From the NCBI RefSeq assembly GCF_000189275.1, contig NZ_AEVT01000067.1, positions 1-64,000 of the forward strand: a stretch of 64,000 nucleotides of DNA, read 5' to 3'. The first letter of the stretch is position 1. Every line of letters begins with the position of its first letter. This document shows, in pieces, positions 1-8,502 of this stretch. The stretch is from Vibrio sinaloensis DSM 21326 (GTDB lineage Bacteria; Pseudomonadota; Gammaproteobacteria; Enterobacterales; Vibrionaceae). The notes beneath the pieces were generated by a model. The model made no database searches. It was not told where the DNA came from and saw only the letters and a program-made list of their open reading frames with translations. The position numbers and the translations under genes are program-made.

Positions 1-12
1 TTTTTTTGGTGC

Positions 13-1074
13 CTAGCGAGTGTCTTCCGCTATGGTGACTTGCAGTGTTTTCTCTTGGCCTTTTCTTAGGATAAGTACGTCGACCACAGTGCCAGGTCGC
101 AGTTCAGTGACGATGTCGAGGACGCTTTGTCTACCGTTAATCTTTTGATTATCAATTTTTAAGATGATGTCTTGAGCTTCGAAGCCCGCTTCAGCCGCAG
201 GGCCATTAGGGTCAACACCTAATACTACGATACCACCAAGATGTTCATTACCTAGTAAGCGCGAGGTAACCGAGTTGATGTCTTGGCCATCAATGCCTAT
301 GTAGCCACGAATGACTCGTCCATCGGCAATGATTTTTTCCATTATCTTGTTAGCCAGCGAATATGGAATGGCAAAGGAAATGCCATAGGTTTCCAGCTCA
401 GTGGCTTGCTGGAAAGAGGCGGTGTTGATACCAACCAGCTCTCCGCGGGTATTCACCAGAGCACCACCAGAATTGCCCTCATTAATTGCAGCGTCGGTTT
501 GAATAAACGCCTGACGGCCATCGGCACTGATGGATGAGCGTCCTGTGGCTGAAATAATGCCAAATGTCGTCGTCTGTCCTAAGTTATATGGGTTACCAAT
601 CGCCAGCACGATATCACCGACTTTAGGTGAGTAGTCTGGGTTAAGTGGAATAACGGGTAGATTTGAACCTTCGACTCTCAAGATAGCGATGTCAGTTCGA
701 CGGTCTTTACCGACTAATTGCGCCGCAGCGACACGACCATCTTGCAAGGCAACAATGATTTGATCGGCTTGAGCCACCACGTGGTAGTTGGTAATGATAT
801 AGCCCTTTTCACTGACGATAACACCAGAGCCTAAGCCTTGTGTTAGCAGTTTAGAGCGGTCAGCTTCCGTGTACTTTCGGCTGTAAATGTTAACCACGGC
901 AGGAGCAGCATTGCGCACTGCATGGTTAAAAGAAATCTGTTTCGGATCACTCTCTTCAGTTTCATTTGAAGGGAGGGGAGGAAGAATATTGCTTCGTAGC
1001 GAGGGAAGCGCGAGCAACAATATTGCTGCGGTTGCCAACCCTAAGCCTATAGAACGCAATAAAAATTGCAGCAT
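13..1074 (-). CDS. degS: DegS, membrane-anchored site-1 serine protease of the sigma-E pathway
   Basis: The product is a trypsin-like HtrA protease anchored in the inner membrane with its active site in the periplasm. In the family it senses misfolded porins through its PDZ domain and cleaves anti-sigma factor RseA. One N-terminal membrane segment (about residues 4-24) replaces a cleaved signal. The triad reads His98 (TNYHVV), Asp128 (RRTDIA) and Ser202 (GNSGG), followed by a single PDZ domain to the end. I chose the ATG at 1074 (353 aa) because GAGGA sits 5 nt upstream and the protein then aligns with E. coli DegS. An ATG at 1092 would add six residues without a ribosome binding site. It lies downstream of degQ on the same strand but behind a hairpin, so it probably has its own promoter. 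Confidence 0.95.
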   Translation of the reverse strand: MLQFLLRSIGLGLATAAILLLALPSLRSNILPPLPSNETEESDPKQISFNHAVRNAAPAVVNIYSRKYTEADRSKLLTQGLGSGVIVSEKGYIITNYHVVAQADQIIVALQDGRVAAAQLVGKDRRTDIAILRVEGSNLPVIPLNPDYSPKVGDIVLAIGNPYNLGQTTTFGIISATGRSSISADGRQAFIQTDAAINEGNSGGALVNTRGELVGINTASFQQATELETYGISFAIPYSLANKIMEKIIADGRVIRGYIGIDGQDINSVTSRLLGNEHLGGIVVLGVDPNGPAAEAGFEAQDIILKIDNQKINGRQSVLDIVTELRPGTVVDVLILRKGQEKTLQVTIAEDTR

Positions 1075-1140
1075 ACTATCCTCATTGGGCATTTGATGGT
1101 AATAAGTTGCTGAAGAATAGCACTAGATCGGGGGTTAATA

Positions 1141-1170
1141 AAAGGACAGCCGGGTTTGTGGCTGTCCTTT
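1141..1170 (-). terminator. Hairpin terminator after degQ
   Basis: An 11-bp perfect stem (1141-1151 with 1160-1170) and 8-nt loop sit 25 nt past the degQ stop. The U tract on the minus strand is short (UUUUAUU), so termination may be partial and some transcription may continue into degS. Confidence 0.65.
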
Positions 1171-1195
1171 CAGGCGTAGTTCGCGTTTTGTCTCG

Positions 1196-2563
1196 CTAGC
1201 GAATCACGAGGTACAGAGTTCGATCGCCTCGTTGAATGTTGAGAGCGAGCACGCCGGGTTGTTTCTCGACGACTTTACGGAACTGGGCGAGGTTCTTCAC
1301 TCGTTGTCGGTTGACACCAATGATGATATCCCCCTCTTCGAGTTGATAAGCGGCTGCATTTGAGCCCGCTGCAACGGAGGTCACTTTCACACCTTGAGTT
1401 GAGTCACTAGAGTTGGTGTTGGACAGCTGTGCACCTGATAGACCTTCGTGCAATTTCTCAGCGGGGGCTTTAGCGTTCTGCATCTCTCCTAGCGTGACTG
1501 CATAGGTCTTTTGCTTACCGTCTCGAATAACACCAAGCTCTATCTTTTTACCGGCACCGAGCGTAGCGACTTTGGCTCTCAGTTCACTAAATGAGTTGAT
1601 GGATTTACCATTGATAGAGGTAATTACGTCACCAGCCTCTAAACCGCCTTTATCTGCGGCACTGTCTGGCACGACTTGGCTAACAAAAGCACCTTTACTC
1701 GACTCGTAGCCGAGTGCTTCAGCCAGCTCAGAAGTGATTTCTCCACCTTGAACGCCAAGCATGCCGCGTTTTACTTCGCCAAACTCCAGTATTTGGTCGG
1801 TGAGATTGGTCATCATGTTGGATGGTATAGCGAAACCGATCCCGACATTACCACCATTTGGCCCGAGAATAGCGGTATTGATACCGATGAGCTCGCCATT
1901 AAGATTGACCAATGCGCCACCCGAGTTACCGCTGTTAATTGCGGCATCGGTTTGAATAAAGTTCTCAAAGTTCTCTAAGTTCAAGCCACTTCTACCTAGG
2001 GCAGAAACAATACCTGAGGTTACGGTTTGTCCTAAGCCAAATGGGTTGCCTATTGCAACACTGAAGTCGCCAACACGAAGCTTGTCAGAATCGGCAATTT
2101 TTATTTCGGTTAGGTTCTTGGCTTTCTCTAGTTTCAGCAGTGCGACATCTGACATTTGGTCGCCACCAATTAACTCAGCTTGATACTCTCGGCCATCGTG
2201 AAGTTTGACGCGAATTTTTTCTGCGCCATTAATAACGTGGTAATTGGTAACGATGTGGCCCTTTTTCGCATCGATGATAACACCGGAGCCTAGGCCTCTG
2301 AAGGGGCGTTCTTGCAGTTGCTCTGTTGGAAAATCTGGCCCGAAAAAGAAGCGGAACTGCTCAGGAATATGTTGTTTAGACACTTGTGTGCCTTCGACTG
2401 AAATGCTGACTACTGCGGGAGTCACTTTTTCTAACATGGGAGCGAGGCTAGGCAGTTGCTCACCATTGACTGTTGCAGGCAGTGCCGCTGTCGCGGACAA
2501 CGGGGTGATGATTGAACTTAAGCTTAAAGATAGGACGGTTAATGCAAGCAAAGGTTTTTTCAT
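1196..2563 (-). CDS. degQ: DegQ/DegP-type periplasmic serine endoprotease
   Basis: This HtrA-family protease/chaperone degrades misfolded periplasmic proteins. An N-terminal Sec signal peptide ends near residue 26 (ATA before ALP). The triad is His109 (TNYHV), Asp139 (SDVALL) and Ser214 (GNSGG). Two PDZ domains follow (about 255-345 and 365-455), which separates it from the single-PDZ, membrane-tethered DegS next door. At 455 aa it has DegQ length and lacks the longer LA loop of enteric DegP. The position beside degS is that of degQ in E. coli. However, a sigma-E-type promoter lies upstream, so it may fill the DegP stress role. Family call is certain; the choice between DegQ and DegP is by synteny and length. 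Confidence 0.95.
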   Translation of the reverse strand: MKKPLLALTVLSLSLSSIITPLSATAALPATVNGEQLPSLAPMLEKVTPAVVSISVEGTQVSKQHIPEQFRFFFGPDFPTEQLQERPFRGLGSGVIIDAKKGHIVTNYHVINGAEKIRVKLHDGREYQAELIGGDQMSDVALLKLEKAKNLTEIKIADSDKLRVGDFSVAIGNPFGLGQTVTSGIVSALGRSGLNLENFENFIQTDAAINSGNSGGALVNLNGELIGINTAILGPNGGNVGIGFAIPSNMMTNLTDQILEFGEVKRGMLGVQGGEITSELAEALGYESSKGAFVSQVVPDSAADKGGLEAGDVITSINGKSINSFSELRAKVATLGAGKKIELGVIRDGKQKTYAVTLGEMQNAKAPAEKLHEGLSGAQLSNTNSSDSTQGVKVTSVAAGSNAAAYQLEEGDIIIGVNRQRVKNLAQFRKVVEKQPGVLALNIQRGDRTLYLVIR

Positions 2564-2642
2564 CTGATAACTCCTATTAAGTTAAGGGCTTGAGATCTTA
2601 TATTTGTCTGAAAAATAAAAGATCAACTCGCTCCAATGGGAG

Positions 2643-2670
2643 TTATGACTCAAAAACCTTTGCAAAGTTC
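2643..2670 (-). promoter_or_regulatory. Candidate sigma-E promoter of degQ
   Basis: On the minus strand GAACTT (2670-2665) is followed after 15 nt by GTCATAA (2649-2643). The E. coli sigma-E consensus is about GGAACTT-N15-GTCTAA. The predicted start near 2637 leaves a leader of about 73 nt before degQ. Confidence 0.6.
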
Positions 2671-2684
2671 AGCAATTTTCTCGT

Positions 2685-3143
2685 TTAAGACGCTTTTGCC
2701 GTGACCACTTGTTCAGAATCGAGGATTTCTTTCTTCTCTTCTTTTAGTAGCCCTGTTGGCCCAGAAGCATAGTCTTTCGGTGCTTCACTTGTGTTCGACT
2801 CTGTGTCGGATTGCTCAGTTTTCTCTTCCGTTTTGCTCTGCTCAGCAACTTTCTTATTGAATGGATTGTCTTGTTCAGGAAGGTTAGGTAGCAGCTCAGA
2901 AGACGTTTTCGTCATATGTTGATACAACTTAGTGTATTCCTTACCAAGAGAGTCAAGCATCTCTGCCGTTTGAGCAAAGTGATCGGCAAGGTCTTGTTTC
3001 TGTTGTTCCAGTTCAAACTTAGCGGTTTCGAGTTCTTTCTGAGTACTCTTCTGCTTTTTATATCCAGGTGTTGTCAGACGAGAAATAATTACACCTAAAA
3101 GAGTACCAACAAGCAAACCAACTAGGGCGTAAATCCAAGGCAT
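2685..3143 (-). CDS. zapG: ZapG (YhcB/DUF1043), inner membrane envelope-division protein
   Basis: A 152-residue protein with one N-terminal membrane helix (about residues 3-21, GLLVGTLLGVII) followed by a cytoplasmic coiled coil rich in K, E and Q (about 30-80) and a low-complexity acidic tail. This matches the DUF1043/YhcB family, which links division and peptidoglycan synthesis to cell envelope growth in enterics. It is divergent from zapE, the usual neighbour, and upstream of degQ on the same strand. Family call rests on topology, composition and synteny. Confidence 0.9.
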   Translation of the reverse strand: MPWIYALVGLLVGTLLGVIISRLTTPGYKKQKSTQKELETAKFELEQQKQDLADHFAQTAEMLDSLGKEYTKLYQHMTKTSSELLPNLPEQDNPFNKKVAEQSKTEEKTEQSDTESNTSEAPKDYASGPTGLLKEEKKEILDSEQVVTAKAS

Positions 3144-3295
3144 ATTAGCTCCTTATTGTTGTTATTTAACATGTTTATTACTGCTTAGTTACACATGTTC
3201 GAACGACATGGTACTATGAGTGCTTCAGCCGATAAAGAAAAATGCATGTGCTCTACATAGCAGTTTCCACTCTTCTTCTGTAGGTCAATTGAGTT

Positions 3296-4399
3296 ATGAC
3301 GCCCCTAGACAGCTATAAAAATGACATTAATCAGCATGGTTTTCAGCAAGATGAGGCCCAGCTTCATGCTGTCACCGCACTCGATACTTTATACCATCAA
3401 TTTGTGCAATATATAAACACACCTGTTGAGAAAGTGTCTGGTTGGAAAAGTTGGTTCGGTAAAAAGCCGCAACCCCCTGTCGCACCGAAAGGGCTCTACT
3501 TTTGGGGCGGTGTTGGTCGAGGCAAAACGTATCTAATGGATACCTTTTTTGAGGCTCTCCCGTCTGAGAAGAAGATGAGGGTGCATTTCCACCGTTTTAT
3601 GTACCGTGTGCACGATGAATTGAATGCACTCGGGGAGGTGAATGATCCGCTAGAAATCGTTGCTGACAAATTTAAAGCTGAGGCTGAAATTATATGTTTT
3701 GATGAGTTCTTTGTTTCAGACATTACTGACGCCATGATTCTCGGAACCTTATTCCAAGCCTTGTTCCAGCGTGGGGTTGTCTTGGTGGCGACTTCTAATA
3801 TTCCTCCAGAAGATTTATATCGTAACGGCTTGCAACGCGCGCGTTTTTTACCGGCGATTAAACTCATTCAAGAAAACTGCATTGTTTTGAATGTTGACAG
3901 CGGTATCGACTACCGCTTACGTACGTTAGAGCAAGCAGAGATATATCACTACCCGTTGGATGAGCAGGCGGATCAAAATTTACATCGTTATTTTGAGCAG
4001 TTGGTCGGCGAACAGCGTCGAGGTGAGCAGGTGATTGATATCAACCATCGCCACATTGATGTAGTCGAAACTTCGGAAGGAGTACTGCACGCCTCCTTTG
4101 CTCAACTTTGCCAAACGGCTCGTAGTCAAAACGACTATATTGAGCTCTCTCGTCTCTACCACACGGTATTATTAGCAGATGTACGCCAGATGGACAGAAC
4201 CATTGATGATGCAGCGCGTCGATTTATCGCCTTAGTGGATGAATTCTATGAGCGAAACGTAAAATTGATCATATCCGCTGAAGTTGCATTAGAAGAGCTT
4301 TATACCTCTGGACAACTCGAGTTTGAGTTCAAACGTTGTCAATCACGTTTGATTGAAATGCAAAGCCATGACTATCTGGCCAAAGAGCATTTAGCATGA
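3296..4399 (+). CDS. zapE: ZapE, AFG1-like ATPase of the division ring
   Basis: A 367-residue P-loop ATPase of the AFG1/LACE1 family. Walker A is GGVGRGKT at residues 71-78 and Walker B is CFDEF near 134-138. In E. coli it associates with FtsZ late in division under low oxygen or heat. It is divergent from zapG across a 152-bp gap. The start at 3296 is the only ATG in good agreement with the family N-terminus. Confidence 0.93.
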   Translation: MTPLDSYKNDINQHGFQQDEAQLHAVTALDTLYHQFVQYINTPVEKVSGWKSWFGKKPQPPVAPKGLYFWGGVGRGKTYLMDTFFEALPSEKKMRVHFHRFMYRVHDELNALGEVNDPLEIVADKFKAEAEIICFDEFFVSDITDAMILGTLFQALFQRGVVLVATSNIPPEDLYRNGLQRARFLPAIKLIQENCIVLNVDSGIDYRLRTLEQAEIYHYPLDEQADQNLHRYFEQLVGEQRRGEQVIDINHRHIDVVETSEGVLHASFAQLCQTARSQNDYIELSRLYHTVLLADVRQMDRTIDDAARRFIALVDEFYERNVKLIISAEVALEELYTSGQLEFEFKRCQSRLIEMQSHDYLAKEHLA

Positions 4400-4454
4400 G
4401 GAAATTCGCCAAATGTTATAGGTTGAAAAAAAATGAATTTTTTACCGAAAAGAG

Positions 4455-4483
4455 GTGATTTTTTCAACTGACTTCTCTATAAT
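4455..4483 (+). promoter_or_regulatory. Promoter of rplM-rpsI with stringent-type discriminator
   Basis: A perfect -10 TATAAT (4478-4483) lies 17 bp after a weak -35 GTGATT (4455-4460). The bases after the -10 are GC-rich (CCTGCGACCC), as in promoters of ribosomal genes that are shut down by ppGpp. The start would be near 4490, giving a leader of about 150 nt. Confidence 0.6.
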
Positions 4484-4489
4484 CCTGCG

Positions 4490-4642
4490 ACCCACCGTTA
4501 CTGCAGACCTTATTATCGAAGGTATTTCGACATAACGGGTCGAGAGTGCCAACCACTCGAAGGGGTGTTGACTGGACTCTTAGTCAGTGGGAGCGAAAGC
4601 TCCTTAAGTGTAAATTTAATTATTGAACGGGTTATTATTAGC
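4490..4642 (+). promoter_or_regulatory. Structured 5' leader of rplM (probable L13 autoregulatory leader)
   Basis: About 150 nt of untranslated leader holds several stem-loops, the clearest being GGAGC-GAAA-GCTCC (4590-4603) with a GNRA tetraloop. In E. coli L13 represses its own operon by binding the rplM leader; the same role here is inferred from position and structure. Confidence 0.5.
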
Positions 4643-5071
4643 ATGAAAACTTTCGTTGCTAAACCAGAAACTGTAAAACGCGACTGGTACGTTGTAGACG
4701 CTGAAGGTAAAACTCTTGGCCGTCTAGCAAGTGAAATTGCATCTCGCCTACGTGGCAAACACAAAGCTGAATACACTCCACACTGCGACACTGGTGATTA
4801 CATCATCGTTGTAAACGCGGAGAAAGTTACTGTAACTGGTAACAAAGCTAAAGGTAAGATTTACTACCGTCACACTGAATTCCCTGGCGGCCTAAAATCA
4901 ATCAGCTTCGAGAAGCTAATTGATCGCAAGCCAGAGATGGCTCTTGAACTAGCAGTTAAAGGTATGCTACCACGTGGTCCTCTTGGCCGTGCTATGTACC
5001 GTAAGCTGAAAGTTTACGCTGGCGCTGAGCACAACCATGTTGCTCAACAACCACAAGTACTAGACATCTAA
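4643..5071 (+). CDS. rplM: Ribosomal protein L13 (uL13)
   Basis: The 142-residue large-subunit protein, one of the early assembly proteins. The start is the ATG at 4643 ([15 protein letters not shown], the standard N-terminus); an in-frame codon 78 nt upstream would translate the structured leader. Codon use is strongly biased (CTA, GGT, CGT), as expected for high expression. rpsI follows after 15 nt. Confidence 0.98.
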   Translation: MKTFVAKPETVKRDWYVVDAEGKTLGRLASEIASRLRGKHKAEYTPHCDTGDYIIVVNAEKVTVTGNKAKGKIYYRHTEFPGGLKSISFEKLIDRKPEMALELAVKGMLPRGPLGRAMYRKLKVYAGAEHNHVAQQPQVLDI

Positions 5072-5086
5072 TCGGGGATTTCGAAA

Positions 5087-5479
5087 ATGGCAGATAATCA
5101 ATACTACGGTACTGGCCGTCGCAAAAGCTCAGCTGCACGTGTTTTTGTTAAACCAGGTAGCGGCAACATCGTAATCAACAAGCGTAGCCTTGATGAGTAC
5201 TTTGGTCGTCCAACTTCTCGCATGGTTGTTAAACAGCCTCTAGAGCTAGTTGAACTAACTGAGAAACTAGACCTATACGTTACTGTTAAAGGTGGCGGTA
5301 TTTCAGGTCAAGCAGGTGCTATCCGTCACGGTATCACACGTGCTCTAATGGAATACGATGAGTCTCTACGTCCTACTCTACGTGCAGCTGGTTACGTTAC
5401 TCGTGACGCTCGTTGCGTTGAACGTAAGAAAGTTGGTCTACGTAAAGCACGTCGTCGTCCACAGTTCTCTAAGCGTTAA
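5087..5479 (+). CDS. rpsI: Ribosomal protein S9 (uS9)
   Basis: A 130-residue small-subunit protein. The basic C-terminal tail ending in FSKR reaches the P-site tRNA in the ribosome. It is co-transcribed with rplM and ends the operon at a strong terminator. Confidence 0.98.
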   Translation: MADNQYYGTGRRKSSAARVFVKPGSGNIVINKRSLDEYFGRPTSRMVVKQPLELVELTEKLDLYVTVKGGGISGQAGAIRHGITRALMEYDESLRPTLRAAGYVTRDARCVERKKVGLRKARRRPQFSKR

Positions 5480-5533
5480 TTTCCACTTTATCGGAAATTT
5501 ACCGCTCCAGTTTTGTTACTGGAATTGTGGTTC

Positions 5534-5566
5534 AAAGCTCGGCTATATGCCGAGCTTTTTGTTTTT
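5534..5566 (+). terminator. Rho-independent terminator of rplM-rpsI
   Basis: The 10-bp stem AAAGCTCGGC / GCCGAGCTTT (5534-5543, 5549-5558) has a 5-nt loop and is followed by a T-rich tract. Confidence 0.9.
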
Positions 5567-5684
5567 CTACGCAAAAAAAATCCCTTCTAAGCTCCCGCTT
5601 TTCCTCAGTTTTGTTTTACTTATGTCCCTTTTGTGACGTCACTGGCGATTCACCTCACAAATGTTACAAAAAGGTAGCTTTATC

Positions 5685-5713
5685 TTGTCAAAAAGTAGGG
5701 TTTTATTTATCAT
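5685..5713 (+). promoter_or_regulatory. Promoter of petABC
   Basis: TTGTCA (5685-5690), 17 bp, TATCAT (5708-5713): each hexamer is one base off consensus. A perfect 10-bp palindrome GTGACGTCAC lies upstream at 5633-5642. Confidence 0.65.
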
Positions 5714-5812
5714 TTGCCATCAAATAAATACAACTAAATTCGTATTTTGTTAGCCATGCTCTTTAAGCGGAATAACAATAAGTCCACAAGGAGCAAATGG
5801 GAGAATGTTTGG

Positions 5813-6406
5813 ATGAGCAATGCGCCTTTAAATAACGGTCGCAGACGTTTCTTAACTGCTACAACAGCTGTTGTTGGCGGTCTTGGAGCTGCTGCTGTCG
5901 CCGTTCCTTTTATTAAATCTTGGAACCCAAGTGAAAAAGCCAAAGCTGCGGGTGCCCCTGTCGAAGTAGACATCGGTAAACTCGAAGAAGGGCAAATGGT
6001 CCGTGTCGAATGGCGTGGTAAACCTGTATGGGTTGTCCGTCGTGCACAATCGGTTGTGGATGGTCTAAAAGCCATCGATGGACAACTGCGTGACCCTGCC
6101 TCTGGTGAAGAGCAACAACCTACTTACGCTCAGAATGCTTACCGCTCAATTAAGCCTGAGTACTTCGTCGCTGTAGGTATTTGTACACACCTTGGTTGTT
6201 CACCGACTTATTTACCTGACAGTTTTAGCGAGCAAGTTCAGGGTGTGAAATCTGGTTTCTTCTGTCCATGTCATGGTTCTAAATTTGATATGGCTGGTCG
6301 AGTGTTCCAAGGTGTTCCAGCACCACTTAACCTAGTTGTTCCAAAACACATGTACCTGAGCGATACCAAGATTATCATCGGTGTTGATGAAGGAGGGGAG
6401 GCATAA
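5813..6406 (+). CDS. petA: Rieske iron-sulfur subunit of the cytochrome bc1 complex
   Basis: The ubiquinol-cytochrome c reductase iron-sulfur protein (197 aa). A twin-arginine export signal (GRRRFL, residues 9-14) precedes the single membrane anchor. Cluster ligands lie in CTHLGC (124-129) and CPCHGS (151-156). I chose the ATG at 5813 because GGGAG sits 9 nt upstream and the Tat motif then falls at the usual distance. An in-frame ATG at 5747 would add 22 residues. The stop overlaps the petB start (TAATG). Confidence 0.97.
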   Translation: MSNAPLNNGRRRFLTATTAVVGGLGAAAVAVPFIKSWNPSEKAKAAGAPVEVDIGKLEEGQMVRVEWRGKPVWVVRRAQSVVDGLKAIDGQLRDPASGEEQQPTYAQNAYRSIKPEYFVAVGICTHLGCSPTYLPDSFSEQVQGVKSGFFCPCHGSKFDMAGRVFQGVPAPLNLVVPKHMYLSDTKIIIGVDEGGEA

Positions 6407-7671
6407 TGCAAGCTCTACTTGATTGGGTAGAAAAACGCATACCCGCAATGAATGCGTACAAGAAGCACCTTTCTGAATACCCGATGCCAAAGAACTTTAA
6501 CTTTTGGTATCTATTTGGTTCGTTAGCAATGCTAGTTTTGGTTAACCAAATCCTTACGGGTATTTGGTTAACAATGAACTATGTACCATCTGGTGATGGT
6601 GCGTTTGCTTCTATCGAATACATCATGCGTGATGTTGAGTACGGTTGGCTGCTGCGCTACATGCACTCTACCGGAGCATCTGCTTTCTTCGTTGTTGTTT
6701 ACCTGCACATGTTCCGTGGCCTAATTTATGGTTCTTACCAGAAACCACGTGAGCTACTGTGGATCTTCGGCATGCTTATCTTCCTAGTGCTGATGGCTGA
6801 AGCGTTCATGGGCTACTTATTGCCTTGGGGACAGATGTCATACTGGGGGGCTCAGGTAATCATCTCTCTGTTTGGCGCGATTCCTGTTATTGGTGATGAC
6901 TTAACACTGTGGATTCGTGGTGACTACGTAATCTCTGGTGCAACCCTGAACCGTTTCTTTGCTCTACACGTTATCGCTCTACCAATTGTGTTGCTGCTGC
7001 TTATCGTTCTTCACGTACTCGCTCTGCACGAAGTCGGTTCAAACAACCCAGACGGTATCGAAACCAAGCTGCCTAAAGGCACAATGGGCGATGATTATAA
7101 AACACAGTTCAAGTTCCACGATTACTACTCTAAGAAGTATGACATTATCGACTCAGTTCCATTCCATCCTTACGGTACGGTTAAGGACTTGATTGGTGTC
7201 GCTGGCTTCTTGTTCCTGTTCTGCTACGTATTGTTCTTTAACCCAGAGATGGGCGGCTACTTCCTAGAGCCACCTAACTTTGAAGCAGCTAACCCATTGA
7301 AAACACCTGAGCATATTGCTCCTGTTTGGTATTTCACTCCGTTCTACGCGATTCTACGTGCGGTTCCAGATAAGCTATTGGGTGTTATCGCAATGGGTGC
7401 ATCGATTGCGGTTCTATTTGTTCTACCTTGGTTAGACCGCTGTCGTGTACGTTCTTACCGCTACCGCAGTAAGTTCCATTTATTCAATATCATCCAGTTT
7501 ACGATCAGCTTTATCGCGTTAGGTATCCTTGGTGCGCTACCAGCAACACCAACTTACACGCTATTAGCTCAGATCTTCAGCTTAGCTTACTTCATGTTCT
7601 TCGTGTTGCTGTTCTTCTACAGCAAGAACGAAGCGACTAAGCCACTACCAGAAAGGGTGACATTCAAATGA
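6406..7671 (+). CDS. petB: Cytochrome b subunit of the bc1 complex
   Basis: A 421-residue multi-pass membrane protein that carries the two b hemes and the quinol sites. Landmarks seen are GYLLPWGQMSYWG in the first half and the PEHIAPVWYF region of the Qo site. It is coupled on both sides: its start overlaps the petA stop by one base and its stop overlaps the petC start (ATGA). Confidence 0.98.
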   Translation: MQALLDWVEKRIPAMNAYKKHLSEYPMPKNFNFWYLFGSLAMLVLVNQILTGIWLTMNYVPSGDGAFASIEYIMRDVEYGWLLRYMHSTGASAFFVVVYLHMFRGLIYGSYQKPRELLWIFGMLIFLVLMAEAFMGYLLPWGQMSYWGAQVIISLFGAIPVIGDDLTLWIRGDYVISGATLNRFFALHVIALPIVLLLLIVLHVLALHEVGSNNPDGIETKLPKGTMGDDYKTQFKFHDYYSKKYDIIDSVPFHPYGTVKDLIGVAGFLFLFCYVLFFNPEMGGYFLEPPNFEAANPLKTPEHIAPVWYFTPFYAILRAVPDKLLGVIAMGASIAVLFVLPWLDRCRVRSYRYRSKFHLFNIIQFTISFIALGILGALPATPTYTLLAQIFSLAYFMFFVLLFFYSKNEATKPLPERVTFK

Positions 7672-8405
7672 AAAAATGGATTGTAATTTTATTTGCAATG
7701 CTGCCATCACTGGCAATGGCAGCAGGTGCGAACGTACCACTTGATAAAGCCAATAATGATCTGAGTGATGAAGCATCACTGCAAAATGGTGCGAAACTGT
7801 TCATGAACTACTGTTTCGGCTGTCACTCAGCACAGTACCAACGTTATGAGCGTGTTGCTCGCGATATCGGTATTCCAGTTGAACTGCTAAAAGAAAATCT
7901 GATCTTTGATCCGGAAGCGAAAGTTGGTGACCTTATGGTTAACTCTATTCCTCAGGAATCCGCTGCAAAATGGTTTGGTGCTCCACCACCTGATCTAACG
8001 CTTGTGGCTCGTGTCCGCGGTACAGACTGGTTATACACATATTTACGCTCTTTCTACGCAGATCCAAGCCGTCCATTTGGTGTTAACAACATCGTTTTCC
8101 CAAGCGTTGGTATGCCACATGTTCTAGAGGAACTGCAGGGCATTCCCTCTCCTGTCTATGAAACACATGTTGTAGATGGTCAAGAGGTGAAGAAGGTCGT
8201 TGGTATTGAAACTGATGGTACGGGAGAGTTGAACGATGAAGAGTACGACAATGCTGTTCGTGACCTGGTCAACTTCCTAGAGTACTCAGGTGACCCTGTT
8301 AAACTTGAGCGTCATGCTCTAGGTTGGTGGGTAATGGGTTTCCTAGTTATCTTTACCATAGTAGTCGTACTACTGAAGAAAGAGTATTGGCGTGATGTGC
8401 ACTAA
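7668..8405 (+). CDS. petC: Cytochrome c1 subunit of the bc1 complex
   Basis: A 245-residue protein with a cleavable signal (to about residue 18), one heme c site CFGCH (Cys49, Cys52, His53), a periplasmic domain and a C-terminal membrane anchor (about 219-236) ending in a basic cytoplasmic tail. It completes the three-subunit complex that passes electrons from ubiquinol to cytochrome c. Confidence 0.97.
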   Translation: MKKWIVILFAMLPSLAMAAGANVPLDKANNDLSDEASLQNGAKLFMNYCFGCHSAQYQRYERVARDIGIPVELLKENLIFDPEAKVGDLMVNSIPQESAAKWFGAPPPDLTLVARVRGTDWLYTYLRSFYADPSRPFGVNNIVFPSVGMPHVLEELQGIPSPVYETHVVDGQEVKKVVGIETDGTGELNDEEYDNAVRDLVNFLEYSGDPVKLERHALGWWVMGFLVIFTIVVVLLKKEYWRDVH

Positions 8406-8445
8406 TTGTGCTACGATACCGTGCTAATTCCCAATTTTTAATCTT

Positions 8446-8477
8446 AACAATGGAGGCTTAGCCTCCATTGTTTTTAT
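8446..8477 (+). terminator. Rho-independent terminator after petABC
   Basis: A 12-bp perfect stem (8446-8457 with 8461-8472), a TTA loop and a T run. It ends only about 25 nt before the sspA start, so sspA transcription must either pass it or begin almost inside it. Confidence 0.9.
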
Positions 8478-8502
8478 CGTTGTAAGTGTGCTGGAGGGCT
8501 CC

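Noticed and set aside
1..12. T run at the left edge as a terminator
   Set aside because: It could be the tail of a plus-strand terminator of a gene to the left, but the stem is outside the window.
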